DNA of 64,000 nucleotides. Origin: VXYK01 sp965214565 (GTDB lineage Bacteria; Actinomycetota; Acidimicrobiia; Acidimicrobiales; Aldehydirespiratoraceae). The DNA lies in contig OZ243951.1 in NCBI GenBank assembly GCA_965214565.1, positions 2,480,001 to 2,544,000 on the forward strand, written 5' to 3'. The position numbers and the translations under genes are program-made. Positions 9,066-16,512 of this stretch are shown here, piece by piece (positions within the stretch are counted from its first letter, which is position 1; each line of letters starts with the position of its first letter). Under the pieces are notes generated by a model. That model saw nothing but the letters and a program-made list of their open reading frames with translations. It made no database searches and was not told the DNA's origin.

Positions 9066-9235
9066 GTGGAGACCAACGCCCACAGGGGAACCTCGTCGTG
9101 GCCTGGAACGCCTCGGCGACGGCACGGTCACCACCCGTGGAGACCAACGCCCACAGGGGAACCTCGTCGTGGCCTGGAACGCCTCGGCGACGGCACGGTC
9201 ACCACCCGTGGAGACCAACGCCCACAGGGGGAACC
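9066..9235. repeat. 71-bp tandem repeat, 2.4 copies
   Basis: Two full, essentially identical 71-bp units start at 9066 and 9137 (each beginning GTGGAGACCAACGCCCACAG). A third, partial unit starts at 9208 and diverges after about 28 bp. The period is not a multiple of three and the array lies in a gene-free stretch (9020-9424), so it is non-coding. There are no unique spacers between units, so it is not a CRISPR. The rest of the stretch (9236-9424) shows no gene. Confidence 0.85.
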
Positions 9236-9424
9236 TCATCTGCTTAGAGGCCGAGCGGATTGATCCCGCACACGGCGGTGACCGAACGAGGTCGTGGCCC
9301 GAGCGACCCGCCCGTGGCCCAGCGGCCCGTGAGCGGAGCGAACAGGAGCGGGAATTTAGCGCAGGAAACAAGAGCGGGAGACAACAGGTCTCGACGCACC
9401 GCCATTTTCAATCCGCGCACGTTC

Positions 9425-10348
9425 TCATACGGGGTATTGCACGTTGGTGAGTTCCTCGGAAGCGACCCACAGCTTCTGCTGGGTCTGGGCGTCGTGGGAG
9501 CGGTCGCTGGAGGACACCAGCACCGGGTGTCCCTTCGTCTCCCGGAATCCGTCGGGGCCGTAGTACTGGCCGCCCTGCGCCGTGGGGTCAGTAGCTGCCC
9601 TCAATGTCGGAAGGGCGCCCATCGCTGCGCTCTGTGCCATGGCCTTCAACATCGGCGCAAACAACCGGCCCCCGGGGACGTGGCGCCCGAGTTCGGTGTC
9701 TGATCCCCCAGGATGGGCGGCCAGAGCCGCGGTCTCGGCGCCCGCTGCTCGGAGACGGCGTTCCAACTCGTAGGTGAACAGCAGATTTGCCAGCTTCGAG
9801 CGACCGTATGCGGCTACCCGTCTGTAACGTTTCTCGGCCTGAAGATCGTCGAAGTCGATCTTCGACATTATGCGGTGACCGATGCTGCTGACTGTCACGA
9901 CCCGCGACCCGGACACACCCGACAGACGTTCCAAAACGAGACCGGTGAACGCGAAGTGACCCAGGTGATTCGTGCCTAACTGCATCTCGAAGCCGTCCAC
10001 AGTCTTGAGCCGGGGAGTATACATGACTCCGGCGTTGTTGATGAGCAGGTCGATCCGCTCGAATCGTCGGCCAATCTCCGCAGCAGCAGCACGGATTGAA
10101 TCCAGAGAAGCCAGATCAAGTTCTTGGAGCTCAAGGTCGGCGTCGCCATGGTCGGCTCGGATCGCCTCTATAGCCGCTCGCCCCCTGTCCAGGTCACGCA
10201 CGGCCAGCACAACCGAAGCGCCTTTGCCGGCCAAACCTCGTGCCGTCTCAAGACCGAGGCCGCTGTTGGCACCGGTCACGACCGCCACCCGGCCCGACTG
10301 GTCCGTGATGTCGTCAGCAGTCCATTTCGTCTCACTCGGCTCGCTCAT
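9425..10348 (-). CDS. Short-chain dehydrogenase/reductase (SDR)
   Basis: A 307-aa NAD(P)-dependent oxidoreductase. The Rossmann motif is VVTGANSGLGLETARGL near residues 22-38, followed by LLINNAGVMYTP and the active-site Tyr-x3-Lys in AYGRSKLANLLF. It resembles the retinol dehydrogenase/WWOX-like branch of classical SDRs that many actinobacteria carry in several copies. The substrate cannot be predicted. It is 70 bp downstream of the membrane-protein gene at 10418-11014 on the same strand and may be read from the same transcript, but shares no obvious pathway. Confidence 0.85.
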   Translation of the reverse strand: MSEPSETKWTADDITDQSGRVAVVTGANSGLGLETARGLAGKGASVVLAVRDLDRGRAAIEAIRADHGDADLELQELDLASLDSIRAAAAEIGRRFERIDLLINNAGVMYTPRLKTVDGFEMQLGTNHLGHFAFTGLVLERLSGVSGSRVVTVSSIGHRIMSKIDFDDLQAEKRYRRVAAYGRSKLANLLFTYELERRLRAAGAETAALAAHPGGSDTELGRHVPGGRLFAPMLKAMAQSAAMGALPTLRAATDPTAQGGQYYGPDGFRETKGHPVLVSSSDRSHDAQTQQKLWVASEELTNVQYPV

Positions 10349-10417
10349 CTGGGTCTCCTCATCGTCGGTTCACTGTCTTGTGTTCTACTGACTGTACGGG
10401 GATTGGTGCGGTAACGA

Positions 10418-11014
10418 TCAGCGACGGACGAAGTAGCGGACGCTGAGGGCTGAGCCGATCATGCCCCCGAAGGTTGACAGGGCCAGGTCGCCGACGGTGT
10501 CTCCGTAGGTCAACGAGAGCCCGCCTCCGGCGCCGGTCTCAGCAACTACCCACTCAGCGATCTCCCAGCCGACGATGGCCAGCGCGCCGATTCCCGCCCC
10601 CAACAGCCATGCCTCAGCTTTCGACGAAGCGCTTGCGGGGTCGATGCGGCGGAACCGCCAAGCATGAAAGGCCGACACCAACAGGGTCCAGTTCAACGTG
10701 TGCAGCACGTCGTCGGTCGCGGCGAAGGAATCGTAGAAACCCACCAGGTTGCCGAGCGTGTCCAGCATGAACGGCAGCACGACCAGCACGTCCGCGGTCG
10801 CCGGATACGGTGCGAAACGCCGCCTCCAAGCGACGGGAACCACCACAGTCGAAAGCATGAACAACGGGAACCGAAAACCCATGCCCTTGCCTTCGAGATG
10901 GTCCAGCGGAACCGTCAAGGCGACGATGAAGGCGAGCGCCAAAGCGACCTTTGTTGCGACAGCTACACGAACTCCCCAGGCCCCGCAGTCGAGACGAGCT
11001 ACTCCGTTGTCCAT
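10418..11014 (-). CDS. Integral membrane protein, YjdF/DUF2238-like
   Basis: A 198-aa protein with about five hydrophobic segments. The motifs LGNLVGFYDSFAATDDVLH, a central GWEIAEW and YGDTVGDLALSTFGG near the C-terminus are the pattern of DUF2238/YjdF-type membrane proteins, whose function is unknown. Acidic and His residues inside the membrane region (D, H, E) may bind metal. It is 31 bp downstream of the Ddl-like gene, so probably the distal gene of that operon; a role linked to cell-envelope precursors is possible but not shown. Confidence 0.6.
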   Translation of the reverse strand: MDNGVARLDCGAWGVRVAVATKVALALAFIVALTVPLDHLEGKGMGFRFPLFMLSTVVVPVAWRRRFAPYPATADVLVVLPFMLDTLGNLVGFYDSFAATDDVLHTLNWTLLVSAFHAWRFRRIDPASASSKAEAWLLGAGIGALAIVGWEIAEWVVAETGAGGGLSLTYGDTVGDLALSTFGGMIGSALSVRYFVRR

Positions 11015-11045
11015 GTGGTTGCCCCCGTTCCCCGAAGCAGATCTT

Positions 11046-12140
11046 CTAGGCGAGTTTGGTGGCTATGTCGCCAGCCGTCCGCAGAGCAGCGCCATCGCTC
11101 GTCGTGTTCCACGACCCGGGGTGAACAGGTTGGGTCCCCGCTTCGGCGAGAAGGTCAGTGAGCAACGTCACCCGGTCGATTCCGGCCGCGGACCACAGGT
11201 ACAATCCGAAGGCACCGGGGATCGGGTTGACCTCGTTCAACAGGACCGTGCCGCCGCCGTCCCACAGGAAGTCCACCCGTGGTGCGCCGCTGATCTGAAG
11301 TGCCCCGGCGAGGGTCCTGGCCGCGTCCTCAATAGTCGTCTGGATCCCCGAAGGCAGATCGGCGGGCAGTTCACGGGGGGCAGACTCCATCCCCTCGGAA
11401 CCTGAGAGGTACTTGGTGGCGTAGTCGTAGACCCCGTCCGCTAGAGGTCGTTCGATGGCAGACACCTGCATTTCGGGGAAGGTGCGCACAGCGATGTTCA
11501 GGTCGATCCAGCCTTCGAGGTACGGCTGCACCACTAGCCCTGAACGCGCCGAGGCGACCTGCGCGAGCGTCTTGATCGTCGCAAGATCGCCGACCCCGAC
11601 CTCGACGCCGACCGAAGAACCGCCGAAACGCGGCTTGACCGCCCACGGTGGACCGAACGGGGCAGCGAAGTCGGCCCCCTGCTCGAATGGAACACTCGGG
11701 ATCGTGTCGACACCCACGGCATCGGCGACGGCTGTGGTTGCCAGCTTGTCCATCGACAGGGCACAGGATCGGGCGTTGGGTCCGCTGACACGTATCCCGG
11801 CGAGTCGGAGCAGTGAGTCCAAACCGCCGTCCTCACCCGGACCGCCGTGGCAGCAGTTCAACACGACGTTGATGTCGAGCGGTCGGCTCCGTCGGCGTCC
11901 CCGTTCGGCGAATCCACCTGGGATCGTGAAATCGACGGGCGAGAATCCCGTCCGGTCCGGCCCGGCGAAGTCCTTGGCCTCAGCATCAGCGGGCACACGC
12001 TCGAACCTTGCCTGTTTCGTCCAGTAGATGAGGCTCGCGTCCGTGCCGGCATTGCGCAACAGGCGCGCCGCCTGCAGGCCGGTAAGAATGCTGATGTCGT
12101 GCTCTGGTGAAAGCCCCCCGAATACAACTGCGACCTTCAA
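11046..12140 (-). CDS. D-alanine--D-alanine ligase-like ATP-grasp enzyme
   Basis: A 364-aa protein with the Ddl layout: N-terminal VAVVFGGLSPEHDISILTG, the middle motif HGGPGEDGGLDSLLRLAGI with SGPNARSCALSMDK, and the ATP-grasp metal-binding end RVDFLWDG...LLNEVNPIPGA. True Ddl enzymes usually read EINT-PG; EVNPIPGAFGLYLW here is a variant around the second substrate, so the acceptor may not be D-Ala. It is coupled to a membrane-tethered MurF-like ligase (33 bp upstream) and an alpha/beta hydrolase, not to a standard mur cluster. A second, housekeeping ddl elsewhere in the genome would support a specialised role. Confidence 0.8.
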   Translation of the reverse strand: MKVAVVFGGLSPEHDISILTGLQAARLLRNAGTDASLIYWTKQARFERVPADAEAKDFAGPDRTGFSPVDFTIPGGFAERGRRRSRPLDINVVLNCCHGGPGEDGGLDSLLRLAGIRVSGPNARSCALSMDKLATTAVADAVGVDTIPSVPFEQGADFAAPFGPPWAVKPRFGGSSVGVEVGVGDLATIKTLAQVASARSGLVVQPYLEGWIDLNIAVRTFPEMQVSAIERPLADGVYDYATKYLSGSEGMESAPRELPADLPSGIQTTIEDAARTLAGALQISGAPRVDFLWDGGGTVLLNEVNPIPGAFGLYLWSAAGIDRVTLLTDLLAEAGTQPVHPGSWNTTSDGAALRTAGDIATKLA

Positions 12141-12173
12141 CTCAGCCTCCTAGGTTCAGCGTTCATTGGTGTT

Positions 12174-13712
12174 TCAGGCATAGTGGTCGGGAAGATCGTT
12201 CTCCCAGAGAACACCGTCACCTGTGCCGAGATTGAGGTGAACCCACTCCCTCGCAGCGTCACGGTTCGACACCTCGATCACGATACCGCCAACCGCGGAT
12301 GCGCCACGGTGAAGGGATGTGCGGTTGGTCCGCCCGACGATGACGAGTTCGCAGCCGGATTCGGCCACCAGCCTTGCGAACTCGGCGTTCTCGGAGTCCT
12401 GGAGCGGTCCCAGTTCGATCATTCCGGGCGTGACGACCGCCGCCCGGCCCTCGTCGCGGTGCTCCAACAGCGTGGCCAGCGCCTCTCTGGCACCAGCGGG
12501 GTTCGAGTTGAAGGTGTTGTCGACGATCGTGACACCCGAGTCTGCGACCGAGACGCTCGCCCGGTGCTCACCGGTCTCGAGGTCCTCGATCAGCGCCGTC
12601 AACCGATCCGAGGAGACACCGGCCTCGACCGCGAGGGCCGCTGCCACAGCGACGTTGGATCTCTGCACCGAGGGGTGCAGCGCCCCGAGAGCGAAAGACT
12701 CGGAGAAGTAGTCGAGACGCAGTCCCTCGCCTGACTCGTCAACCGAGACGCGAACGTCGGCGACCGTTGTTCGGCTGCCCGAACAGCGGATCACGCGATG
12801 AGTGTCTGCGATCCGTTCGGCCTCTTCGGCCAACTCCGGCGAGTCGACGTTGAGCACCACGGTCTCGGCGAACTCGACGATCTCCATTTTGGCGGTGACG
12901 ATCCTGTCTAGAGACCCCATGCGTTCGAGATGGACCGGCCCGATCGCGGTGATCGCCGCGACCTTGGGCTTGATCCAGCCGCAGAGCCGCCGGATCTCAC
13001 CTTCGCCGTAGGTTCCCATCTCGGCGATGAAGACCTCCGTGGCGGGAGTCAGGTGTTCGTTGATGGCCCGCGACAGTCCCGCCTGGTTGTTCCACGACGC
13101 GGGTGAGGCGACCGTGGGGCGGACCGGGCTGAGCAGTGCCGCCAGATGCTCTTTGGTCGACGTTTTCCCGTAGGAACCGGTGATCGCGACCACCAGCGGA
13201 CGCACCTCACCGAGCCGTTCCTCGGCGCTGTGCTGGAAGCGCCTTGCGAGCCGCGACTCCAGAGGAACGGCGACCGCCAGAGCAGCGTCGACCGCAACGA
13301 ATCCGAACAGCGAGCAGATCGCCGCGGCCGACCAGGTTGTCGAAAATTCGCTCAGTAGCCAGAGAGTGGCTCCCCAGATGAGCACCGCCAGAGCGGCGGT
13401 GGTCTTCATTCGGCGAGTGAAGCGCAGCTTGGAAGTCCTGCCGCGCAACGGGAGTCCCATGGGAGTCAGCGCCGCGATCACCGCAACCGAGGCAGTCGGC
13501 CAGATCCGCCAAGAGCCCGTTGCCGGGATCGTGACGGCCGTGCTGACCAGCCCGCCCAGTGCCAGCCCCACGTTGGGTGCCGGGGTTGTCTCCAGCCAGC
13601 GGAACAGCGTCGTGTTGACCGATCCCGGCAGGTAGTGCTCGCGTTGGGCGACGCGCCACCACTTCGGCATCCAGAGCAACGCAGAGGCCACGGCAAAAAG
13701 GACTGGAATCAC
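12174..13712 (-). CDS. Membrane-anchored MurF-like Mur ligase
   Basis: A 512-aa protein in which about 170 N-terminal residues form roughly five membrane helices in place of the UDP-binding domain of MurF. The Mur ligase core follows: the P-loop ITGSYGKTSTKEHL, the NNQAGLSRAI segment, AEMGTYGEGEI, and the MurF-type nucleotide motif DNTFNSNPAGAREAL. Mur ligases form amide bonds through an acyl-phosphate. With no UDP-MurNAc-binding domain, a lipid-linked or other membrane-held acceptor is plausible. The GTG start at 13712 overlaps the upstream hydrolase stop by one base (TAGTG), so translation is coupled. Family call strong; reaction unknown. Confidence 0.8.
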   Translation of the reverse strand: MIPVLFAVASALLWMPKWWRVAQREHYLPGSVNTTLFRWLETTPAPNVGLALGGLVSTAVTIPATGSWRIWPTASVAVIAALTPMGLPLRGRTSKLRFTRRMKTTAALAVLIWGATLWLLSEFSTTWSAAAICSLFGFVAVDAALAVAVPLESRLARRFQHSAEERLGEVRPLVVAITGSYGKTSTKEHLAALLSPVRPTVASPASWNNQAGLSRAINEHLTPATEVFIAEMGTYGEGEIRRLCGWIKPKVAAITAIGPVHLERMGSLDRIVTAKMEIVEFAETVVLNVDSPELAEEAERIADTHRVIRCSGSRTTVADVRVSVDESGEGLRLDYFSESFALGALHPSVQRSNVAVAAALAVEAGVSSDRLTALIEDLETGEHRASVSVADSGVTIVDNTFNSNPAGAREALATLLEHRDEGRAAVVTPGMIELGPLQDSENAEFARLVAESGCELVIVGRTNRTSLHRGASAVGGIVIEVSNRDAAREWVHLNLGTGDGVLWENDLPDHYA

Positions 13713-14449
13713 TAGTGCGCGAACCGATCGATCGTTTCAACAAAGAGTTCGGGATGTTCGAGGTGGACGTCGTGGCCGCAGTCCCGCTCTTCGAGGATCG
13801 ACCCGTCGACGATCCGCTGTGCCCGCCTCGCTTGTTCGATCGGCGCGGCGGTGTCGCTTCGACCCCACAAGAACGCCGTCGGGCAGCGAATCTCGGCCAG
13901 TTCGTTCTCGTACGACTCGTTCACAACCTTGACGAATATCTCACGCATCACACCAGTAGCAGCGAGGTAGTCCGCAGAACCGTACCTGCTGCGGGCGGTC
14001 TCGAGGCGAGAGTCGCTTGCGAGTCCCAGCCTGTTGAGCCCTCTGACGGTCCGGTACAGCAGTGGTGGTCTGGGGCTCGTCTGGTTCCGGAATAGAGGCG
14101 TACCGGCGATGATCAAGCCGCAGACAGAATCCGCCGCGGCCGCCGCGATCTGCAGGGCGACCCGACCTCCGAAGGAGTGACCGACGAGGAGCACCCGCCG
14201 CGAGCCGGTCCATTGGGTGACCGCGTCGAGGACCACTGTGGCGTAACCGCTCGAACCCATGGGCTCGGTCGGTTGCACCGACGAACCGAAACCGGGAAGG
14301 TCAAGCGACATTCCAGGCCTCTGGCTCGCGACAGCCGAGAAATCGCGCCGGGAACGGCTCCAGCCGTGCAGGTAGACGATCGGAACATCGACAGGAGCAG
14401 GAGGAACCTCAGCGATGAGTCCCAGGGTCCCGAATGTTGCTACAGGCAT
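13712..14449 (-). CDS. Alpha/beta hydrolase, first gene of the Mur-like trio
   Basis: A 245-aa alpha/beta-fold hydrolase. The nucleophile elbow is GHSFGG (LLVGHSFGGRVALQIA), the acid is likely Asp in LWGRSDTAAPIEQA, and the catalytic His is in DCGHDVHLEHP. The oxyanion region is YLHGWSRSRRDF. It is the promoter-proximal gene of the trio, transcribed leftward from the 103-bp region shared with the divergent cyclase gene. With a ligase pair downstream, it may be an esterase or amidase acting on the same product. Substrate unknown. Confidence 0.8.
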   Translation of the reverse strand: MPVATFGTLGLIAEVPPAPVDVPIVYLHGWSRSRRDFSAVASQRPGMSLDLPGFGSSVQPTEPMGSSGYATVVLDAVTQWTGSRRVLLVGHSFGGRVALQIAAAAADSVCGLIIAGTPLFRNQTSPRPPLLYRTVRGLNRLGLASDSRLETARSRYGSADYLAATGVMREIFVKVVNESYENELAEIRCPTAFLWGRSDTAAPIEQARRAQRIVDGSILEERDCGHDVHLEHPELFVETIDRFAH

Positions 14450-14552
14450 CTAGCGGCCGCTCCTGTCACCCTCTGATCCTAGCTGTGCAGGTGGGCGGGG
14501 TCGCACAGCGGCTGCCTGCGCGACGGGGTAGAGAATCGGGCACACTGGAGCC

Positions 14553-15674
14553 GTGAGCGTGGATTGGGATGCTGTCGTTGCCGCTGGGCTCTACGACCCG
14601 TCGGGACCCGGCGCGCAGACTCGTCGAGAACTGATCGAGCTGTTGGTTTCCCATGGGGCCACGGTTGAGAGGATGGTCCGTGCCGCTGAAATCGGCGAGT
14701 TGTGGGAGTTGGCCATCACCTTGCTCTACGGCTCATCGACTGACATGTCGGCTCGCGACCTCGCCGTGAGTGCAGGTGTCGACTTGGAGACGATCGAGAG
14801 GATATACCGTGTCTCCGGCGTGCCGGTGATCGACCCGGACGAAGTGCGCTTCGGCGATGAGGACGTAGAGTTCGTCCGCGGTCTGGGGAATGCGATCGGG
14901 GGCCAGTTCTTCGAAATCGACGAGTTGGGTGAGATCCTCCGGGTTTTCGGGGAAGCGGTGGGTCGTATCGCTGACGCCGCGGTCGCGATGTATCAGCAGG
15001 GTGCCCATCAAAGGCTGATGGCGACCACAGCCGACGAGTTGGAGTTGGCAAGGATCTCCATAGCCAGAGCCTCTGAGGCAACACTGCTTCCTAGGCTGCT
15101 CACCGCGCTGATGGGGCACCATATTTCCGAAGCGGCCAAGCGCCTTGCGGCCACTACGGTTGAGGGAAGTCCGTCTGTGCGTGTGATCGCCGTGGGATTT
15201 GTGGACATGGTCGGATACTCGACGCGCTCCCTTGAAGTGTCGATGGGTGAGCTGTCCGAGTTGGTGTCGGGCTTCGAGAACCGCTCGCTCGATATCGTTG
15301 CGACCGGTGGCGGACATACGGTCAAGCATCTCGGCGACGAAGTCATGTTCGTTGCCAATGACGCGGCCTCGGGAGCGGCGATCGCCATGAATCTGATCGA
15401 CGCCTTCAGCTGCGACGGTGATGTGGTGCCCCATGGCGGGGTCGCCTTCGGCCCGGTGGTGAACCGCCGAGGCGACTACTACGGGCCGGTGGTCAACCTG
15501 GCGTCGCGTATCGCCCGCCAAGCTGTGCCGGGTGAGATCCTGGTGTCGTCAGACATGGCCTCCAATCTTGCCGGCATTGACGATTTCGGGACTTTCCCCG
15601 CTGGGCGGCGAATTCTGCGAGGCATCGCCGATCCGGTCAAGGTCCACACTCTCTACCGTCGTCAGCCGGACTGA
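14553..15674 (+). CDS. Class III adenylate/guanylate cyclase with N-terminal regulatory region
   Basis: A 373-aa soluble protein. The C-terminal 180 residues are a class III cyclase domain with the first metal Asp in VGFVDMVGYSTRS, a Lys and the second metal Asp in VKHLGDEVMFV, and the transition-state Asn/Arg in YYGPVVNLASRIA; all key residues appear present, so it should be active. The N-terminal 190 residues resemble the helical regulatory domain that precedes mycobacterial soluble cyclases such as the pH-sensing Rv1264. The GTG start at 14553 is divergent from the hydrolase gene. The product nucleotide (cAMP or cGMP) is not certain; Lys in VKHLGD favours adenine. Confidence 0.85.
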   Translation: MSVDWDAVVAAGLYDPSGPGAQTRRELIELLVSHGATVERMVRAAEIGELWELAITLLYGSSTDMSARDLAVSAGVDLETIERIYRVSGVPVIDPDEVRFGDEDVEFVRGLGNAIGGQFFEIDELGEILRVFGEAVGRIADAAVAMYQQGAHQRLMATTADELELARISIARASEATLLPRLLTALMGHHISEAAKRLAATTVEGSPSVRVIAVGFVDMVGYSTRSLEVSMGELSELVSGFENRSLDIVATGGGHTVKHLGDEVMFVANDAASGAAIAMNLIDAFSCDGDVVPHGGVAFGPVVNRRGDYYGPVVNLASRIARQAVPGEILVSSDMASNLAGIDDFGTFPAGRRILRGIADPVKVHTLYRRQPD

Positions 15675-15714
15675 GCGGCTTGAGTCGTAAATAGTCCGTT
15701 GGCATATTTGTTTG

Positions 15715-16509
15715 ATGGGGATGAACGCGGCGCAACAGGAGAGTTGGGAGGAGCGGGGATTCTTCATTGAGCGCGGGTTCTATTCGGCCTCAGTGGTCGA
15801 TGAGATGATCGAGCGTGTCGTTGAGATCGTGAGGATGACCGACGCGGGGGAGCAGCGGCCGGACCTGTGGCCGACCCCTGAGCGCAGGCTCGCGGATCAA
15901 CCCAAACCCGAGGATCGACTGGCCAAGCTGTTCCGAGTGATGCGCACCGAGAAGGTGTTCCACTCGAGCGCCACCGATCCTCGGCTGCTCGCAATACTCG
16001 CTGAGATGATCGGCCCCGACATCGACTGCTTCCTGTCGCAGTTCATCTTCAAACACCCTGGCGCGTTGGGCCAGCCGTGGCATCAGGACGACTTCTATTT
16101 CCGCATGAAGCCGTTGCCCCAAGTCGGAGTGTGGATCGCCTGCACCGCCGCAACGCCGGAGAACGGACCGCTGTGGGTCGTGCCCGGATCCCACACCGAG
16201 GTGATCCACGATGCTGTGCGCGACCCGCGCCCGGACGCAGGCCTCGCCTATGTGGAGATCGTCGACGCCGACACCAGCGCCGAGGAGGTGGTGCTCATGG
16301 AGCCCGGCGACACGCTATTCTTCCACTCCCGCCTGCGCCACCGATCAACCGACAACAACTCCACAGACATGCGCGCGGCGATGGTCTACCACTACGCCCC
16401 GCCAACCACGCAGGGCCTGCGCTCACCGAACCAGGATTGGGTCGAGGTTCTGCGTGACGGCGAAGCAGTGTCGGCCTCCACCGAACCTCTGCCGATTGTG
16501 TGGAACTGA
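15715..16509 (+). CDS. Phytanoyl-CoA dioxygenase (PhyH) family protein
   Basis: A 264-aa Fe(II)/2-oxoglutarate-dependent oxygenase. The metal-binding HxD is in WHQDDFYF, and the distal His is in the FFHSRLRHRSTDNNS region, with an Arg in DMRAAMVYHYAP for 2-oxoglutarate. It hydroxylates an unknown small molecule; marine and soil actinobacteria carry many such genes. A TTG at 15712 is in frame just ahead of the ATG. It converges with the GH3 gene, with 3 bp between stops and no room for a dedicated terminator. Confidence 0.85.
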   Translation: MGMNAAQQESWEERGFFIERGFYSASVVDEMIERVVEIVRMTDAGEQRPDLWPTPERRLADQPKPEDRLAKLFRVMRTEKVFHSSATDPRLLAILAEMIGPDIDCFLSQFIFKHPGALGQPWHQDDFYFRMKPLPQVGVWIACTAATPENGPLWVVPGSHTEVIHDAVRDPRPDAGLAYVEIVDADTSAEEVVLMEPGDTLFFHSRLRHRSTDNNSTDMRAAMVYHYAPPTTQGLRSPNQDWVEVLRDGEAVSASTEPLPIVWN

Positions 16510-16512
16510 CGA

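Noticed and set aside
9066..9235. Possible CRISPR array
   Set aside because: Units abut directly with no unique spacers, period 71 bp, no cas genes.
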